The position numbers and the translations under genes were made by a program. A stretch of DNA of 64,000 bases from Mycolicibacterium pulveris (GTDB taxonomy: Bacteria; Actinomycetota; Actinomycetes; Mycobacteriales; Mycobacteriaceae): contig NZ_AP022599.1 in assembly GCF_010725725.1 (NCBI RefSeq), positions 1,736,001 through 1,800,000 on the forward strand, written 5' to 3'. The notes under the pieces are model-generated. The model was not told the origin of the DNA. It did no database searches and worked only from the letters and a program-made list of their open reading frames with translations. This document shows positions 61,301 to 64,000 of the stretch, piece after piece. Each line of letters begins with the position of its first letter. Position 1 is the stretch's first letter.

Positions 61301-64000
61301 TCGAGCCAGCGGATGATCGGCGTGGCGATCACGGTGCCGGTACCGTCGTCGGATTCGGCGTCGAGGTCGGTGATGGTGGCGGTGCGGGCCAGGCGGGCCA
61401 CGGTTTGTTCGGTGAAGATGTCACGGGGTCGACACAAGATCCCCGCGGCGCGGGCACGCGCGACCACCTGCATCGACAAGATACTGTCGCCGCCGAGTTC
61501 GAAAAACGACTCATCCACCCCGACCCGGTCCAACCCCAACACCTGGGCATAGATATCGGCCAGGATCTGCTCAACAGCATCACTGGGCGCCCGATAGGAC
61601 TCCACGTCCTGATACTCCGGAGCCGGCAACGCCCGCTTGTCCAACTTGCCGTTGACCGTCAACGGCATCGCCTCCACGGCCACCACCGCCGCGGGCACCA
61701 TATAGTCGGGCAACCGCTGCGCCAACACCGCACGCACCTCAGCCGCATCAGCATCACCGGTGATATAACCCACCAACCGCTTATCACCAGGACGGTCCTC
61801 ACGCGCGATCACCTCGGCCTGAACCACCCCCGCCACCGCAGCCAACGCCGCCTGCACCTCACCGAGCTCGATGCGATACCCACGAATCTTGACCTGCTCA
61901 TCAGCACGACCCAAATACCGCAACTGCCCCTGGCCATCCCAGGCCACCACATCACCGGTGCGATACATCCGCTGCCCACCCGGCCCGAACGGACACGCCA
62001 CAAACCGCGACGCACTCAACCCCGAACGACCCACATACCCATAGGCCAGCCCCGCACCCACCACATACAACTCACCAGCAACCCCCGGCGGCACCGGCGC
62101 CAACCACTCATCGAGCACAAAAAACCCAAGATGAGCCAACGGCACCCCGATCGGACTGACCACACTGCCCACATCAGCCACCCCGATCGGCCTAAACGAG
62201 GCATGCACCGTCGTCTCGGTGATCCCATACATATTGATCAACCGCGGCCGATCCGGATGAGCCCCCAACCACCCCGACAACCGCTGCGGCTCCAACGCCT
62301 CCCCACCAAAGACCACCGCCTCAAGCCCCAACCGCCCACCAACCTCGGGCTCGACCTCCGCAGCAGCCTGCAACGCATAAAACGCCGACGGCGTCTGACT
62401 CAACACCGTCACCCGCTCATCAACCAACAACCCCAACAAATCCTGCGGCGAACGCACCACCGCATCCGGGACCACCACCACCTGGCCCCCAAACAACAAC
62501 GCCCCCCAGATCTCCCACACCGAAAAATCAAACGCCAACGAATGACACTGCGAAAACACCTGCCCCGACAACCCCATCTGGGCATCCAACGTCTGCAACA
62601 ACCGCGTCACACTGCCCTGGGCAACCGCCACCCCCTTGGGCCGACCCGTCGTCCCCGAGGTGTAAATCACATACGCCACCGCATCGGCACCCACCACCGG
62701 CAACGACACCGGCTGACCCCACTCGGCATCAGCCACATCCACCACACCCACACCACAACCGGCAAGCCGCTCAGCCAACACCGCCGTGGTCACCACCACC
62801 ACCGGAGCCGCATCACCAACCACAAACTCCAACCGCGCCGCCGGCACCGAAGGATCCACCGGCACATACGCCGCCCCCACCTTCAACACCGCCAACATCG
62901 CCACCACAGCATCAACCGAGCGCGGCAACAACAACCCCACCCGATCCCCAACACCGACCCCACGACCAACCAACAACCCCGCCAACCGATCCGAGGCCAC
63001 ATCCAACTCGCGATACGTCAGCGACCGACCCTCACACGACACCGCCACCGACCCCGGCACCCGCGACACCTGCGCCCCAAACAACCCCACCATCGACCCA
63101 GACACCGACGCGGGTTGGCCCAACACCGCCTGGTTGCTCCACGCGTCGAGCAGCGCCCGCTCGTCGCTTCCCAGCACGTCGATGGCCGACAGCGACCGGT
63201 CCGAGTCGGTGAGCATCGCCGTCAGTACCCGCTCCAACCGGGCGATCATCGTCTCGACGCTGACGGCGTCGAACACGTCGGTGCGGAATTCGACCTCGCC
63301 CACGATGCCGGTGGGCGTCCCCTCCGCGCTCCACCGCTCGGCCAAGCCGAACGACAGGTCGGTGCGAGCGGTCTTTGTGTCAAGCGGTATTTCGGTGACC
63401 TGGACGTCGCCAAGGGTCAACCCCGCGGAGTCGCTGTTGTCCTCTCGGAGGTTGCGCCAGGACAGCATCACCTGGACCAGCGGGTGATGGGTCAGCGAGC
63501 GGGTCGGATTCAGCCGGTCGACGACGACTTCGAACGGCACATCCTGGTTCTCGTACGCGGCGAGGCTGCGTGCACGCACCTGCGCCAGCAGCTCGGCGAC
63601 GGTGGGATCACCACCGACATCGACCCGCAGCACCAACGTGTTGACGAAGAAGCCCACCAGGTCGTCGAGCGCGGGATCACGCCGCCCGCCGATCGGAAAG
63701 CCCACCGCCACATCAGAACTCGCGCTGAGTTTGGCCAGCAGCACCGCCAGCGCCGCCTGCACCACCATGAAGCTGGTGACGTTGTGTTCGCGGGCCAGCC
63801 GGTCGATCTGCTGCTGCAACTCGGCCGACCACGCGAACGGCACGCGTGCGCCGCGGTAGTCCGCGACCGGCGGGTACGGCCGGTCGGTCGGCAACTGCAG
63901 CCGCTCGGGCATACCGGCCAGCGCTTCCTCCCAGTAGGCCAACTGAGCGGCGATGCGGCTTTCGGTGTCGGCGACGTCGCCGAACTGCGCGCGCTGCCAC
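58309..64000 (-). CDS. Non-ribosomal peptide synthetase, C-terminal part: C-A(Thr-like)-PCP-E-C-PCP (5' end outside window)
   Basis: About 1,897 residues are present. In order: the C-terminal part of a condensation domain; an adenylation domain (about 63,100-61,600; A3 [12 protein letters not shown]5 [12 protein letters not shown]10 NGKLDK); PCP1 (LGGDSILSM near 61,480); an epimerisation domain ([10 protein letters not shown] near 60,950, [27 protein letters not shown]); a condensation domain ([22 protein letters not shown] near 59,505); and PCP2 (LGGDSLSAM near 58,455). No A domain separates the last C from PCP2, and there is no thioesterase or reductase. The pocket residues read by eye, DFWSVGMVH plus Lys, are close to the threonine code, so with the E domain a D-(allo-)threonine unit is predicted. 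Confidence 0.93.
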   Translation of the reverse strand, partial: WQRAQFGDVADTESRIAAQLAYWEEALAGMPERLQLPTDRPYPPVADYRGARVPFAWSAELQQQIDRLAREHNVTSFMVVQAALAVLLAKLSASSDVAVGFPIGGRRDPALDDLVGFFVNTLVLRVDVGGDPTVAELLAQVRARSLAAYENQDVPFEVVVDRLNPTRSLTHHPLVQVMLSWRNLREDNSDSAGLTLGDVQVTEIPLDTKTARTDLSFGLAERWSAEGTPTGIVGEVEFRTDVFDAVSVETMIARLERVLTAMLTDSDRSLSAIDVLGSDERALLDAWSNQAVLGQPASVSGSMVGLFGAQVSRVPGSVAVSCEGRSLTYRELDVASDRLAGLLVGRGVGVGDRVGLLLPRSVDAVVAMLAVLKVGAAYVPVDPSVPAARLEFVVGDAAPVVVVTTAVLAERLAGCGVGVVDVADAEWGQPVSLPVVGADAVAYVIYTSGTTGRPKGVAVAQGSVTRLLQTLDAQMGLSGQVFSQCHSLAFDFSVWEIWGALLFGGQVVVVPDAVVRSPQDLLGLLVDERVTVLSQTPSAFYALQAAAEVEPEVGGRLGLEAVVFGGEALEPQRLSGWLGAHPDRPRLINMYGITETTVHASFRPIGVADVGSVVSPIGVPLAHLGFFVLDEWLAPVPPGVAGELYVVGAGLAYGYVGRSGLSASRFVACPFGPGGQRMYRTGDVVAWDGQGQLRYLGRADEQVKIRGYRIELGEVQAALAAVAGVVQAEVIAREDRPGDKRLVGYITGDADAAEVRAVLAQRLPDYMVPAAVVAVEAMPLTVNGKLDKRALPAPEYQDVESYRAPSDAVEQILADIYAQVLGLDRVGVDESFFELGGDSILSMQVVARARAAGILCRPRDIFTEQTVARLARTATITDLDAESDDGTGTVIATPIIRWLESQEAAGNPVDYFNQTVVVQAPSGTSEADVLVMLQALLDRHAMLRARVEEDAAGRWTLTVPEPGTVTAADCLHTIDVLTDDAVIQARSRLNPAAGQMVSALWAARTGQLLVVAHHLVVDGVSWRILLEDLNLAWAQHRAGQPVTLPQPGTSFQRWATLLAEHAHDPKVVAQSQVWREITAVPPPLPAVQPVVDTYVNAGSLALDLDVETTQMLLGEVPAAFHTGINDILLIAFGLALAEFLGTGAERICIDVEGHGRDEELGADVDLSRTVGWFTAKYPVAMQAAGLTWSQVVSGDPALGAAIKTAKEQLRTLPDGLSYGMLRYLNDNVDLDAADPPIGFNYLGRMAGGGDHAGGDRWEICSDGSVTGVAAAIPMPLMHTLALNAGTVDTDTGPRLRAGWSWALSALDHSQVNRLSQLWFDALTGICTHVRGGGGGLTPSDIAPAQLEQYQIDELCENDRVADILPLTPLQQGLMFHAGIARDSGDDVYAVQLDVTLTGPLDEDRLRKALQATVTRHPHLAARFSAKFEQPVQVIPAETEIPWHYEDLADTEVDVEDHVASVCAAERAAVCDLTRQSPIRAVLIRTGADEHRFVLTNHHIVLDGWSLPILLGEVFAGYYGQRLPASTPYRRFLDWLAERDLDAARAAWAQVLAGVDTPTLVGPPNQLAPANRRVAAVRLSQETTLALNEFARSHQTTVSTVLQGAWAQLLAWLTGQHDVVFGAVVSGRPTDLPGAESMIGLFINTVPVRANIAATTTAVDLFDQLQRVRNHTFEHDHLGLSEIHRLTGQKRLFDTVFVYENYPTDTARLAGADGLAIAGLDNRDFYHYPLAVQAVPGDELDLRIQYRADVFDEPAIHTLMDRFKRVLVAMTTDPNQPLSAVRLSDNGELAQLARWSNQAGSPPESDGEDGDDRGPITPVEQVLVDIFAEVLGLEHVGVDDSFFDLGGDSLSAMRAVTAINAAFGVHLALPTLFDTPTVRSLNYHLTYSAGYQTGARK

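Noticed and set aside
52015..64000. Complete glycopeptidolipid biosynthesis locus
   Set aside because: Only a GAP-family protein and a Thr-type NRPS module fit; mbtH, rhamnosyl- and methyltransferase genes typical of GPL loci are not in the window.

Overview
This window is high-GC mycobacterial chromosome, most likely from a fast-growing Mycolicibacterium-type species. The evidence is gene content and order shared with Mycobacterium tuberculosis (homologues of pknG, ackA, pta, fgd1, metZ, purT, purA, the cox cluster, clpB and the Rv0385 flavohaemoglobin), frequent GTG starts, many 1-4 base ATGA/GTGA gene overlaps, an HspR-type HAIR operator and a PGRS-like glycine-rich gene. Locus names given for M. 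tuberculosis and M. smegmatis come from memory and were not checked by alignment.

Layout. 1-4.8 kb: the 3' end of pknG, a STAS-domain gene, and the acetate operon pta-ackA. 5.0-11.7 kb: four tightly coupled plus-strand genes (membrane protein, processive GT2 synthase, BcsB-like anchored exported protein, GT-C membrane glycosyltransferase) that look like an exopolysaccharide synthase and lie between pta and fgd1, which are adjacent in M. tuberculosis. 11.6-20 kb: fgd1, a metallo-beta-lactamase-fold hydrolase, a GNAT, an SDR with a palindromic operator, a DUF559-type nuclease gene bracketed by two 57-bp palindromes, then metZ, rhodanese, a small anchored protein and purT. 20-25.2 kb: an MMPL transporter, a P450 with its ferredoxin, and a frameshifted PGRS-like gene. 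25-33.6 kb: an Rv0356c-Rv0364-like block (thioesterase-like, purA, M50 protease, cation efflux, DUF3151, dedA) with an alcohol dehydrogenase. 33.6-42.6 kb: an eight-gene operon for aerobic form I CO dehydrogenase and its maturation factors, divergent from a LysR regulator. 42.6-51.4 kb: nhaA fused to a DsbA-like domain, a GH76-like enzyme, an RNA methyltransferase, a lipoprotein, an SDR, an Rv0383c homologue and clpB. 51.5-58.3 kb: a secreted protein, a GAP-family protein, a TetR/permease pair, a flavohaemoglobin-like protein, a truncated alcohol dehydrogenase next to a palindrome, a SnoaL-like protein, an aldose epimerase and an ICMT-like methyltransferase. 58.3-64 kb: the 3' part of a large NRPS (C-A-PCP-E-C-PCP) that runs off the window.

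The main points for follow-up are the cellulose-synthase-like operon, the NRPS whose last module has condensation and carrier domains but no adenylation domain, the palindrome-flanked nuclease cassette, and a set of long intergenic palindromes that each begin 7-18 bases after a stop codon. Gene order in 1-20 kb is inverted relative to 25-55 kb when both are compared with M. tuberculosis. No tRNA, rRNA, CRISPR array or transposase gene was recognised.
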